A DNA stretch of 64,000 nt from Pagrus major (lineage: Eukaryota > Chordata > Actinopteri > Spariformes > Sparidae): NCBI RefSeq assembly GCF_040436345.1, contig NC_133233.1:6767992-6831991 (forward strand), in the 5' to 3' direction. Numbering within the stretch: the first letter of the stretch is position 1; every line of letters begins with the position of its first letter. Shown piece by piece: positions 36,373 through 49,562 of the stretch. Under the pieces are notes generated by a model, which saw nothing but the letters and a program-made list of their open reading frames with translations, did not search any database and was not told the DNA's origin. A program made the translations under genes and the position numbers.

Positions 36373-36977
36373 GCTTTTGGGTCCATCTACAAACCGTCAC
36401 AAAAAACCTTTTTAAAAAGTGTTTTAGTTTGACAATAGTAAGCAAACCACACTCTTTCCTGAACTCTAATCATAGTATAGTTGTCTTTAAAAAAATAGAT
36501 CCTTGGCTCCATACAGTGTGGTGCACACTAATGCTTTTAGCTTAGCAGCTAAAATGATAATTTCGGCTCAAAACGGCTGGAAATCAAGTCTTTTCAGATC
36601 AGTTTGGGATGACTATGAAACTTCACCTGAGTGTTGGTGGGCCGGGGGGTTTCTGGACAATGACATTTTCATGAACTACTGAATACATACATTTTAGGGT
36701 AAACTTACCCTAAGTCCAGAATGTAATATTCAACCTTGACCTGTTTTTCGTTCGGACACCTGATTAGGCTATGTATGAACTATATGACGGCAGCTTTTTG
36801 CAGGTGCTCTGCAGAGCTTTTACAATACTCATGTTAGAGTCTCTTCCACACTCTGCACGCCTTGTCAGCGACGTACTCCTTCTCTTGTCTTTATCAAACG
36901 TGCGTGATCATTTTGTCTGTGGTCTTCCACAGTGGTTTCCTCACAGTTAGTCAAATATGATTTGAATTTAATATAAA

Positions 36978-37205
36978 CACGAGACGTGCACAGATGCATT
37001 TATCCTGTTTGTGTGAAGTGTTGCTGTGGTAATCCCTCCCTCACACATGCAAACACACATGCACAGACACACCCACTTTTCTGTGGCACTTCCTTCCCCT
37101 AGCTCGCTAACTTATAATGGAGTGACTTGAACTCACCGTGAGTCAGACAGCTGTGGCGTTCAGAGTCAGACAACAAGAAGAAGAAGCCTCCCTGCTGGCT
37201 GGACG
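36978..37205 (+). promoter_or_regulatory. Conserved upstream block and probable 5' noncoding exon of receptor copy 2
   Basis: Same block as in unit 1, including TGAGTCAG. The candidate donor here is the standard GTAAGT (37206) where copies 1 and 3 have GCAAGT. The acceptor GGCAG lies just before the start codon. Confidence 0.4.
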
Positions 37206-37422
37206 GTAAGTCAGCTCCCCTTAGCATCATCATCATTCCCACAAACATCTGCTATTATTTCCTGTGCTCCTCTGAGCCTCTCAGGTAAAGGCATTGTTGT
37301 CCAGCTCTCCTTAAATCATTTCTAATAGATGAATTGTTTGATAATCATCATTTTGTGAATGTTATGTTTGATGGCTGTGTTTCTGTGTCTGGCAGATTCC
37401 CCTGCTGACCTTCCATAAAAAG

Positions 37423-40400
37423 ATGGAGACTTCAACATTTGATTATAATTACGACCCTGATCCGTACACGCATGTCGGTCCATGTAACAGGGACAGTGAC
37501 AACAGTCTGGGATCTCATCTAGCCCCCCTGCTCTACTTTATGTTTCTCTTCAGCCTCGTTGGCAACGTGCTGGTTCTGGTCATCATCCATCGGTGAGTGG
37601 TTCAACAAAAACTAAATGAACAACAGTACTGCAGATGTCTTTTTAAAGAGAGTACCATACAAACAAAGTTTTGGTGTTGCAGTTTGAAGGGGCAGCAGGT
37701 GTATTCATGGCCTAATTCAAACAGTTCTTACAATGTGTCATTTATTTTTAAATTATTTACACACATTTACTATAACCTTGGATTTTGTTTTACAAGGTGT
37801 AAACTGAAGTTATAATTCCTGATCCTGGTTGATTTGGCAACACCTGTGGATACTGCAGCTTAATACTACAGCACGCAATCCTTGAGCAGCTATTTTGTCA
37901 GAAATACAACAGAAGATCAACTGCTGTGTGTGTTCACAGTGCAGCCAAACAAACACACATTGTCGAAGAATTGATGTTTAAGGAAAAGGTCAATAATCAG
38001 CCTTTCCTCATGCCATAAGCTACTACAATCTTTAATACATAGATTGGTCAGCTTGTTGGGGAGTTGGAGGTGCTAACTGTAATGCTGAGGAGTTTTAGTC
38101 TTATGTTGCTGTCAAATACCCGAGTCCTGACCTCTACACACAGTATATCTAGTTCTTTGACTATTTTGAGTTTTGGCGTATTTGTTGTTATATGGCTTTC
38201 AGGCCAAAAGAGGGCAGAGCACACTACCAGGATGTGAGGGTTCATGGGCTAAACTTGACACCATCTTGCGCTGGGAAAAAAACAGCCATGAGGTCAAATA
38301 GTAAAACATGACATGAGAGAAGTGAGACCAGGTAAACTGTGCCAGATTTATTCAGAATGTCTCCCATTCTCTCAAGTCAGCATTTAACCTATGTTAGTCT
38401 TGAAACATATACAGTATGTGTTTAGCTGAAATATTCTCTCAGTTGATTCAAGGGATGAACATTATTATACATGGTACAGTTCACTTTTTCAAGTGACTTT
38501 TTGTTGTATGTTATTTATGACCCGATCATTTCTAGATCAGTAATAATATTTTTTTAAATTGTATTTATTTTACTTTTAGCTCTATTAGTTTTAACAATGG
38601 CCAAAAATGTCTTCCATACAAAGGATGCTCAGAGCGCTCTGGAACAGTGAAATTCTGAACAACCATTTCTGACTGAATAAATGAACGCAACATGTTTTAC
38701 AGCTAAACGATCAACAGACTAATGGTTTGGATAGTTAACTACGTAACACATCTGAGTTGGATGAGGAAACAAGAGAAACTATGAGCTCGGCAGTCTGTGT
38801 GTGTGTGTGCGCGCAGCCACCCACCCACACCCACACACACACTCTCACACAGGATGTTTGGTTTATATTAGCATGAAGCTAACACAGCTCGAACATGGTT
38901 GAGAGAGTGAACAGTAAACAGTGAGGCAGACCTCAAAGACGTCAAATTGCAAAACAAAACATTGGCTTCCACGCTGCATCTGTCCCATGTCGGTAAATCC
39001 TGTGCAGAAATGGTGGACCCCGGCACTAATGCGAGAGTGGTACTTATAGAATGTAAATACACTGAAAAAATTGGGTAGCACTACATTTTGCCTACCCTCA
39101 CTTGTAATAAATGGGTGGATGAAATATTTAAAACACTCCTCAATGCAATACAATTCAGCACCACCACAAACTACATCCTCAAAATCTAATGGATCTAATG
39201 GAGCATAACTGAACACTATAACCTAACCACTTCTTCAGCCAAGACATCTAAAGAGAGATTTTAGTCCACTTGCCTCAGATTCTGATATTTGGGAGGCAGA
39301 ATGGACAGAGCAGTCCTGCGACAGGCTTCAGTTCTACACCATTTGTGGCACCGTTGGATTTGACTGGAGATGTCATCAGGTTGTCAGGAAAAAAACACAC
39401 TGGGAGAGTACAGATGAAGTCATACTAGGAGCGTCTTATTCGTGTGCCCACAGAGAAAAGAGTACAGTAGCTGTCCTCTGTCTGAGCCCCCTAAGAGTTA
39501 CCTCTCCTCTGTCACTGTCGACCGACCCTCTGCACTCTACCCTCGCCTCCATCGCTGTTGTCTGCCTTCAAGAGCAAGCAAATGTGAAAATACTTTCAGT
39601 CTTCATGGAAACACAAATGGCAGAGTCAGAGGTGAACTCGGCAAAGTCTCCCTGGGCCTCTGACTGAAAAGAGTGGTTATAATGCAGAATATTATAAAGG
39701 GGAAGCAATGAGATGTGCTGGGTTAGCTGCATACTGACATGGTGAGGGCTCAGGGAAAGTACCATTCACAGCTCTGAACTTACAACTGTCAACTCAAAAC
39801 TAGCTTCATTGTCTTAATTCACAAAGCTTAGCTTCACATTTTTCCACATCTAAAAAAACAATCGATAAATATTGAACAGTGCTTCAGTGCTGCTTTTTCA
39901 TCCATAGACTATATTGAAGTGAAACTATATCAATATCATCATTATTTGATGTATTTATCTCTAAGAATAAGGGTTATGATTCACTGAAGTTGGGAATGTT
40001 TACTCTGTGTTTCTCTTTGTTGGCTTCTATTTCAGATCATAAATATGCAGAAAGAAAAATATATGCTTATGTTTCTAAGGGCTGGACACAGATCATAAAG
40101 AAAAGTGGTGCGCAATAACAAAACTGTAATGATAATCCACACTACTTAAGACATTGTAAAGTCCCTATGATTTAAGTCTTAAATTTTTCTCATAAAGTAT
40201 GCATGACATCATATAATGTACTTAGTTACTTTTAAAATTATAATTGAGTACTGAGTACAATTTGAATGAATATCTAAACTTTTCATCTGCACACATAAAG
40301 ACAAAAACAAACAAACTACCATTCTTCTTGAGAAGACAGGCACAATGTTAGGAATGTTAAGATGACTGACAGCGTCACCCTCAACAAGATATCTCGCTAA

Positions 40401-41718
40401 GCATAACAAAATGGAAAAGAGAATTTTGTAATTTTTTTAGACATGCTTATGGTGGGGTTAGGTTTAGGCACAAAAACCACTTCAGGTTAGGGTTAGGAAG
40501 CGATCATGTTTTGAGCAGAGACCTGTTTTGCTCTCCACCATTGCTGGCTCCTGACTTGCCGTCAAACATAGCTGTTTTTTGTCATCACAAACAGCTGGAA
40601 TTTGTTCCAAGGTCTCCTTAAAAATATGTAGTGTCACGTTTACAAATGTTCAACTGTAGTCTTGAACTGCAGTCACTGGCTTGACAGCCTTCTGGCCTGC
40701 AACTCCACCACCACCCCCTCCACCTCCTGATATGAAAGTCAGGCCATAAATATATAATGTGAACATGATATGGCACTCATAGAGAAATGTTGATTTCCTA
40801 CTATGACATGAACAAACAAACAGTGTGACCAATAAACATTTTTGTTTTTTCTCTCCTAGGTTTGAGAAGCTGACCACTGTGACCAACATCTTGCTGTTGA
40901 ACCTGGTGATCTCCTCCCTGATCTTCGTGAGCAGCCTTCCCTTCATGGGACTCTACATGCAGCTCTCCAACTGGATCTTTGGCGCAGCCATGTGCAGGAT
41001 TGTTGGAAGTGCCTACTACCTGGGCTTCTACAGTTCTGTCCTCTTCCTAACTCTTTTGACTTTTGACAGACACCTTGCAGTTGTGTACTCCTTGAGCGCA
41101 TCGCGAGTGAGGAATCAAAGGTATGCGGTAGTCTCCTGCGCTGTGGTGTGGGTGGTCAGCATCCTGTCCTGCATCAAGCAGATATTTATCCACAACCCTT
41201 ATTTACATAAGATGACCAACAAAACATACTGTGATGAGTATCCTGGTGAATTATCTCCTCTTAGTTTTGAGAGGCTGAGGGAAACTGGATTTTACCTTCA
41301 GATCTTTCTTTTCTTGCTCTTTCCTCTGGCCGTTATTATTTACTGCTATGTCAGGATTGCCATCACCGTCATATCATCCAGGCTCGTTACCAAGTTCAAA
41401 ACAGTGAGGTTAATATTCATCATTGTGCTGTTGTTTTTTGTGTGCTGGACCCCGTACAACATTGCAATGCTGATGCAAGATAAAGTGGAAGGCTGTGAGA
41501 AACAAAAGAAATGGACTTATGCTCTTCATGTCACTCGTATCTTTGCTTACACTTACTTTTGCATCAGTCCTATCTTCTACACGTTTGTTGGGAGAAAGTT
41601 CCAGAACTATTTCAGACAGATGCTGGTCAAACGTTTCCCAGGGTTAAAGAAGCACATTTCTGTCAGTCAGCACAGCAATACCAATGTGTCCACCAAAACG
41701 ACACCAAATGATCTTTAG
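37423..41718 (+). CDS. xcr1-like: Chemokine receptor, XCR1-like, copy 2 (two coding exons 37423-37592 and 40860-41718)
   Basis: Paralogue of copy 1 with the same exon structure and phase, 342 residues. All landmark residues are kept: Ser at 2.50, DRH, CWTPY, SPIFY, C21/C269 and C102/C181 positions, and the NKT sequon. Differences from copy 1 cluster in the N-terminus (T4S, S6F, D9N, S11D, F15Y, A18V, S19G). Beyond it there are only F74I in TM2, G182D and R190P in ECL2 next to the conserved Cys181, and a two-residue insertion (Thr-Asn) in the C-terminal tail. Exon 2 shows about five silent changes beside three replacements. Tyrosine Y15 is added to the acidic N-terminal segment, a further possible sulfation site. 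Intact and probably functional; specificity may differ from copy 1. Confidence 0.85.
38796..38853. repeat. TG/CG/AC microsatellite in receptor copy 2 intron
   Basis: Counterpart of 8185-8241 with a CTCTCACA variant at the right end. Confidence 0.85.
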
Positions 41719-44700
41719 GAAGGGGAAGGCCTTTGTTTCTCAGTTTTTGGTCATTTTGGATTGTCATTGTGGCGAGCTAAAAAGCTTAATTAACAGAGAA
41801 ACAAATGTGTATCTGATAGTGAGTACTTACACTTTGGGTAGCTGGGTTGCTGGAGACGCGTTTGGTAATAGTCCAATCCTGCGCTACATATACAAATAAT
41901 GTTGGCCAAGAGTCTGGGAAATGTTTTCTTAGCTGAACTGTTCAGCACGATGCTTCAGTGATTTGCAAGGGTTGTTCAAGTTTGTTGTCCTCATTTTCTG
42001 TTGTTTTTGGCGACTTTCTGCCCTCCAGTGATCAGAGGTACATTAATGAAGCTCCGAAATGAATTTAAAATTGGGCAACTGTAAAAACATTGATTTCGGA
42101 GGGCTCTTTAAACCCTCAGTCATGTCAAACACAACAGAAACATTAAAGGAACAGTTCACAGAAAAATAAAAATCCAGTCATTATCTATTCAATCTCATGC
42201 CAATGGAAAGTCTTGTGAAGTTTCATTATCCACCTGACCATGCATTGAGGGTGTAAATAACATCTTTTCAAATCAGTTTGGCGTCTCAGGGGAGAGTTGG
42301 ATTATGCCTGACAAGCTGTATAGAGCCATCTTATGCTTTTATGGTGGGTTTCCACGCTTCAAAACAAGTCCCCTGATACTTGAGTTGTTTAGGAGAATGC
42401 TGCAATGCTGTTTTGATGTGAAGCTCCTACGAAACTTAACCTGACTCTTCATGCGCATGTGGGTGAGTACATAATGACTACATCTCTTATTTTTGGGTGA
42501 ACTTATCTTTTTAACCGGTGGGATATTGCACAGCATGAACTTTTCCCAGATGGAAGAGTTGAGAGAGTTCATTCACGCCCATCCACCACAAAAAGGCGCT
42601 CCCTGAGTCATCATTAAGGCTTACAGAATTTCATACTGGACATAGATGATGTGCTGCAGACTGTCTTCAATATGAATGTAATAACTAAGAATACTGACCT
42701 ACAACTGTATCAAAAGTTAAGGTGGATTAACTGCGGTTCTGCTGCGAGCTATGTTCGTTTCTGCAAAACACAGCTTTGTTGAAACTTTACAATTCTTTAT
42801 GTTGCAAATGTATGTTTCTTTAGGTTCAAGGACCTGGTTCTGTCGCCACAGATACGACTAGACAATGCCATGACGTCTTGTTAAAAACATCCAGTGGTGT
42901 CACACTTTAAAAAAAATTAAACACTGTCTTGAACAGTGGTCACTGGCTTGGAAGCTGTTACACGTAGCTGCATTGCCACCACCACCCCCTCAAAGTCTCT
43001 ACATGAAAGTCAGCTCATAGTCATGTACTGTGAGCGTAATGTGACACATATTGTATAAATGTTGATATGGTAAGCAACACATGTACACAATGGAAGATAT
43101 GGTTTGAAGAAATGGAAAATACTAATTTTGTTCTGCTAACTGAGCTGTCATTGCCACATTTACTGTTAGTAAAGACAACATTAAGGACATTAAACAAAGC
43201 CCAGTCACCAGAATCAAATGCTGGCAGTTAATGTTCATGCTAACCAGTGATACGCTCAAATTTGTCATACGTAACATGTTTACGACCTGACTTCTAGATC
43301 AGCAGGTGGAGGGGATAGTGGTGGAGTTACAGGCCAGAAAGCTGCAAAACCAGTGACCGTAGTTCTAGACTCTGTTTCAACATTTTCAAGCACGACACCA
43401 CTGGATATTTTTAAGGAGACCTTTGGACAATTTCAAGTCATGTTTCAGTCATATTTTACAGTAAGTAGGGCTGTCAAGTGATTTAAAAAAAATAAATAAA
43501 TAAATAAATAAATTCCAAGCTTTATGATTAATCAATTGTAATTAATGCCATATGCCAATATTTGCCGTATTATTAAAAAGAATCTCAGTGCAAATACATT
43601 TTGGTAGATGAGTGAATCAGTTAATAAATGGACGCTCTAAACTTTAAAAGCGGGTGATATTTGAAGCTTGTAGTTCTGCGATGGTTAGAATATTCCTCAC
43701 TGCATAAGTTGCACAAAACGGTTCTCCTGTCAACAGTTCCAGTAAAAAATTAAGCTGTCGCTAAAATGGAATGGACTACAGTAGGACTTTTATGTCATCT
43801 GCCACGCTTGGCGTCCGGTGTGCTAAGAGTTGCGTGGCTCCTTTAATAACAGGGCAGTTTGTAGTGAGCGAGTGGAGAGCGACGGTCGGTGGCTGAGCTC
43901 AGAGCAGACAGCTGTTAGCCACCGGAGCAGACGGAACGTTTAGTAGGGAGGTTGTCTAGTGGCAGTAAATGTACAGTACAGGTTACAGTTTGACCATGAA
44001 TAAACTCTGCAGCTCCTCAATACACAAGAGGACCTCATGTTTGAGTGGCAGCTATCACTATCCCTGCTAATATCCATGCTATTTGTGTCCATGCTAATAT
44101 CCATGCTAATGCTATCCATGGTAAGGATATTATTCATGCTGAAACGACAGCATCTGGTAGCAATGGTACAACGTCCGACTATTAACCACAGTCCATTCTG
44201 GGATTGAGACAGAATGTTAACCGTTGGACAGTTAGGAACACTGGCTGCAGTGGGACTTTTCCATTCAGTGCACTCAGCAGTGTTTAGTTATCACCTCCAT
44301 CATGTTTACAAAGCTGCTGTGGAACGTGTTCAGTGACGTAAGGTCAAGGGGTGTCATAGACTGCGATTAATCTGTGTTATTTTTTTCATTGCATTATTTT
44401 TTCTGTAATTAATGAATCAATCGAAATGTACACATTATTAATATGTTATTTTGACAGACCTCATTTTAAGCCAAAACATAATCTTACTCTCAACCTAAAC
44501 AAGTGGTTGTTGTGCCTAAACCTAACCAGATCAGAGCGTTGTCACAACATGAAATTGAAAAGTTAACATAGAGAAATGTACAGGTGGAACATGTAAAAAT
44601 GTAAACATATCCATGGTTTAAAGGAATGAACATTGTCAATTTTTGTACCGGAAACTGGATTGTTAAACAAAGACGGGATAGTGTGTTGAAAACCTGCTGC

Positions 44701-46947
44701 TCACCCTGATCACCTTTTTCAAACACAGTAAAATTAAACATTGTGATATGATTTTGATTGCCATCAGAAACACTCAGTGTTAATGCAATTTTTTTACCCG
44801 GCATAATTAGTTATCTGCAGCACCAAGGGAAAGGGGTCCACAGTCCCTGAATCCTTAAATATTTGAGTAAATGTTAACATCCTACATGTAAAGAGATTTG
44901 AATATTATAAAATTGTGGTGTGCTCTGTATAATTATCATATAGACCTTTTCCGGTTACGCTTAATTTGGGTTGTCCAAAGCTGATACTACTACACCTATT
45001 TGTTTTAATTTTATGTTTTCATCTGATGTTATTCCTTTGTAAAGATTTGGTTCTTGCATTTGCTTCTGTAAATCTAAGCTGTTTGATTAAATCAGATCGT
45101 TTATTCAGCAGGCTTCATGTTTCTGTTTTTCACATTCCCTTAACGTTCTTCCCAAATACGTTCATCTCAGACAGCACTGCTTAAAAGTTTGAGTTCAAAT
45201 AGTGTACATGTTTTTCATGCTCACGTTCAGAAGAGGACAAGACCAGCTGGTTGCACAACTGATCGAGACTGACAATATATGTTCTTTATACTGGATCTGC
45301 TCTTTAGTTTAAGACTGAGGAGGAGAAATAGTAAGACCAGTCTTAAAAGAGCAACTTGTAAGACATAGCCAGGATTTTAGTTCAGAGGGGCTCAATGTAA
45401 CAATTTTTGGCAATTTACATGAATAACTCTTTTACTGGCCATATGTGAGCAGATTGTATCGTGAAGTGAAAAATGACACTTTCCCCGTCTCTCTCAGTTG
45501 CTCATACAAGCCTGTAGATGATGTGTTGAAGTTGTTTAATGCTGCTGGACTGCGTTTGTCTGTGAAAAGAGTGCAAATGATGTGACTTTAGGCACTGTCT
45601 TGAGCACCTCATCTCAGTGCATCTCTCCGCTCCACTAACAGAGAGCAGCAATAGCTAATGTTAGTTCAGAAATATCTGAAATACTGTGTTGCATAAATGT
45701 CTACTGAAGTTAGCATGCTAACCAGCTAGCCTCGGCCTGTCCTTTCTTGTAATGCTACTTTGTAACACACAAGGCGGTGGACTGATAGCCCTGTAGTTTC
45801 AGCAGGGAGATGTAAGAGCAGCAAAGTAAATAAAATACATTCACAAAATGTCAAAAAAGGAGATATTTTCCCCTTACTAAACAGAAAAACACAACCGTGC
45901 ACCTTCTGAATTCAACTTTCTCTCTTATACCTGGTAAGAGCTTAACTGCCCCGTTACCTCATCTAAAACGCACTCAAACAGGACATAAATGAAATAAAAC
46001 TCACCAAAACAGTCTTGGTTTGTCTTTTCACAATCCCCTCTGGTTTGGTCAAAATAAATCCTCAATTCAGAGAGTATGATGTAAAAATATTTCAGCGCTA
46101 CACGCTGTTTTCATCCAGGTTCAATCGCAGTTTGGTGTCCAGATGTGTTGACTGTGAAGTGTCTGAGCCCCTTGTACCGCAGTGACTCCCCCATCATCTG
46201 AGGTTGCGGTGCGGGCAGACTTCTGCGGGCAGACTTCTGCAGGCTACTTAGCTCCACGGCTAATTGAGCTACCTGCTCAGTCATTAGCTAGATGCTGCAG
46301 CCAAAGATAGCAACAGCAAAGACTACACTGAGCAGCAGTTAGAGGTTAAGCTGACCCCTATTCAAACAAATAAATGACCTTGTACCCTCTATAGTTTTGG
46401 AGCTACCTTCGAATTCTGACAATTATTTTTACAGGTACACCTTTTAAGTTAGCATGTTTTATGGTTGTAAACATCATTACTCATCATTTATTACATTATC
46501 TAGTTTGGTCCTAGCATGGGTTCTGTTTTAAAGCTCTGGCAGATCGCCTGCCAACCTACCCTCCTGCCTCAGTGGCTAATTTTTCCTCTTGTGGCTAAAT
46601 TCTCCCTGCACACTGCTCGCTGATAAATTGTAAACCAGGCTTAAATTTCTGCCATCTTTTCCACTGGAGGAGGGAGGGAGGAAAAAATATCAAGCTGTCA
46701 AGAATGAATAGGGGCTTCAGCAGAGAGTAATGCTTTTAGATAAGTGTTCTTTCCAACCATTTTTCTCTGCTATGTCATGAGTAAAGTCAAGGCCAGTAAA
46801 AGTTAGAAGAGTCGCACATTATCGCACTGAAGATTATCAGATTAAACATGTGTTCAGACGGGAGGAGACAGGAAGTGGACTCTTGTGCAACACAAATTCA
46901 GCATAAATTGGGGGATATGAGTATGTTTCCAAGTGATAAGAGCACAG
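41719..46947. other. 3' flank and shared intergenic sequence, unit 2, no gene recognised
   Basis: Matches 11102-17898 apart from the absent hAT element (empty site near 43320), an AAAT microsatellite, and small indels near 43743, 44120, 44980 and 45680. Confidence 0.5.
43484..43513. repeat. (AAAT)n microsatellite, unit 2 only
   Basis: About six copies of AAAT; unit 1 has AAAAAAAACCAAATTGAATT in the same place. Confidence 0.85.
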
Positions 46948-47106
46948 CCCAGCCAACATGTACATGTGGGCCCCATATGGGTTACAGAGGGGCTGCATAG
47001 GTACCAAGTGGGCATGGGCTTGAACTGGGCAAATTGTCTGGGCCCCATATGGTTTCAGTAACATGGGTCCTATATAGAAAGCCCATGTGGGCTCTCCCCA
47101 AAAGTT
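46948..47106. repeat. Satellite-like GGGCCCCATATGG block, unit 2
   Basis: Counterpart of 17899-18060. Confidence 0.6.
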
Positions 47107-48400
47107 ATGCAATCAACAGCGCCGCTGCAAATAATCCCCAAACGCAATTAATTTGCACTCACTACGCTGTCAGAGTCGATGACGAATTATGTTTTTAAGT
47201 AACAGCCAACATTGCCACTGAAAATTGCGAGACATGTTAAACACACTGCGCCAGGTGTCTGTGCGCACTGACACTGGGCCGACAGTCAACCTCTAGTGCA
47301 GTGCAGTGCAGTGCAGTGATGTCAGTGTCTCTGCTTGAAGCGCACCAGATTGACTGATGACAGTAGCTGCACTTAAACACAAGCCTAGTTCTGCATGAAC
47401 ATTTAAAAAAAACTTTAAGCAAGAAGCTCTGAATGTTCGTAATGTTCTGATAATTGTACTTGTAACATTTAATATAATATGAAAGGCTAGTGTACACTGT
47501 TTGACTGAGAGGGAAAAAAACAGGAGTCTGTAAAATGCATTTGATTTGATTTGATTTACTCATTAAGCATTTAAAATGTGAACATTGTTTTACTGATGAC
47601 AGGAAATAAAAACAACATAGTTAATATGATTTGTCAAACATATATTTCTTCAAAATCGCTGGTTTACTTATTCAAGTTAATATAAGATGATGTGGAAATG
47701 CCAATGAAAATGGTCAGGAATGCAATTTCTGCACAAATTCGCTTTTCTTCTCTATGAATTGGGTCACAATGGTTTGTCATTTTTGTTAAAATGGGTCCCC
47801 GGGAAAAAGGTTTGAGAAAGAATGATTTAATGGATAGTTCTGACAATTTAACTAGACTGACATCTAACAGCCATGCTGGCCCTTTGTTAAAACAAATCGT
47901 TCAGTTTAGTTAAAGTCCAGAAGCATTATTCTGCAATAGTACATCTAGGCCTATCGGTGTTCATCCTAGCTCTTATTTATGAGAGTGCCATTAATTAACA
48001 GCTTAATGTAGCTGTCAAGGAGTTTAATTATAGTCTTATTAGTTAATATGTGTGAATGCACCTGACATAATTACTAAGAAAAAATATGACAAATCCAAAC
48101 AAAATAAGAACTCTCCCATTGTTCTATTTCTAGGCTGGCTATATAGTTTCCATCTACAAGTGTGTTAAAATTGTGAATTTAACCTGAAATTTTATTATAG
48201 TTGGTGGGTGAATGTTAACCACACAGTAGTTACCTGTGCAAAAACATAAATTATAAAAAGTGCCTCCTGTTGACTTCTCTCAACCATTGTCTTCCTGTCA
48301 CATTTAGATTTGTCCAGATCATAGTTGTTCACACACTGTTGGAAAGTGTTCTTCTTTGCCACGTAAGTAATTTGAATGTAATAGTTTGCCATATATGCAC

Positions 48401-48461
48401 AATGTATCTGTTGTCAGTTCATGCTCATTTGTCATTTTCAGTTCTGATATTATCGCACTTG
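48401..48461 (-). other. Inverted fragment of transposase exon, unit 2
   Basis: Reverse complement of 49987-50046 within the transposase gene 1.5 kb downstream; see 19201-19261. Confidence 0.7.
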
Positions 48462-49276
48462 GAAGCTCAAAAATTGTAGTAGGCCACGTGAAGTGCATGA
48501 TGGTGGACAGTCGCTGCCTCCCTCTGCTCAGTTTCATTCATTCTGTAAGCATGTGTGTGTAAGATGAGGAAGGAAAGAACAGGGTCAGCAGACTTTCCAG
48601 TGCTAGTGTTTTGATTGACGGCCATAAAATTGGATTAAATTAGATAGAATAGTTTTGTTTGTTTAAGCTTACTTCTGAAATAATATTAACCCTTGTGCAC
48701 CCCTTTAAAAAAGTAATGTAGAGATTCCTCTCTGAAAAAATGTTCCCCTCCTAAAAGTGCTGAAAAAATATTATTTATGAATATTTTTTCCACTTTCATT
48801 GAGTCAGATCTTTTCATCAACTGAAGTCCTGATCATAACTATAAAATTTTCATTAATTTCAAAAATAATTTTAACATTTTAATGCCATTTTTGGAATATA
48901 AAACCAAATTTCCTTGTGAAATAAACACAAAATATTTCAGCCACTGAGTAATGGGTAGTTTTCTTTTAAGTTTCCCACTTAGTGATGTTAAGTTGAATCA
49001 CCTCAAAGAAGGCTAAGAGTTGAATTTGATTTTAGATTAGACCTACAGTTTACATGATATTTTTGTTTAGTGGGCTTTGTTTACATGGGAGGCCTACCAG
49101 TTACTTCAAACCAATCGAACAAAATGATGATGTAGTACAAGCCATTTTACATGTGGGAAACACTATGGTCTCCTGTGTATTTTAGTGAAATGGATTACTT
49201 CCATGGCAATTCAAGGACAAGGAGGAGGATAATCAAAGCTAGAGTGCAGCAGCATTTAATGACCCTTGCCATGGAG

Positions 49277-49562
49277 GCTGTGGACCCAGCAGATCAGGCT
49301 GTGGACCAGGCAGTGCTGGCGGTGGACCAGGCAGATCAGGCTGTGGACCAGGCAGTGCTAGCGGTGGACCAGGTAGATCAGGCTGTGGACCAGGCAGTGC
49401 AGGCGGTGGACCAGGCAGATCAGGCTGTGGACCAGGCAGTGCAGGCGGTGGACCAGGCAGATCAGGCTGTGGACCAGGCAGTGCAGGCGGTGGACCAGGC
49501 AGATCAGGCTGTGGACCAGGCAGTGCAGGCGGTGGACCAGGCAGATCAGGCTGTGGGACCAG
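49277..49562 (+). repeat. 42-bp coding minisatellite, about 6.8 copies
   Basis: Same unit as 20077-20236. The array is 126 bp longer, exactly three 42-bp units, so the frame across the array is unchanged. Confidence 0.92.

Larger units (their letters stand above)
5818..36806 (+). repeat. Tandem segmental duplication, unit 1 (30,989 bp)
   Basis: From CTCTGCAGAGC at 5818 the sequence matches 36807 onward and 62826 onward at high identity, broken by insertions and deletions. It holds receptor copy 1, decayed CACTA and DUF4806-type exons and several insertions found only here. In units 2 and 3 the same homology start follows the word GCTTTTTGCAGGTG, which is the tail of the previous unit. This is therefore a head-to-tail junction. 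Confidence 0.9.
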
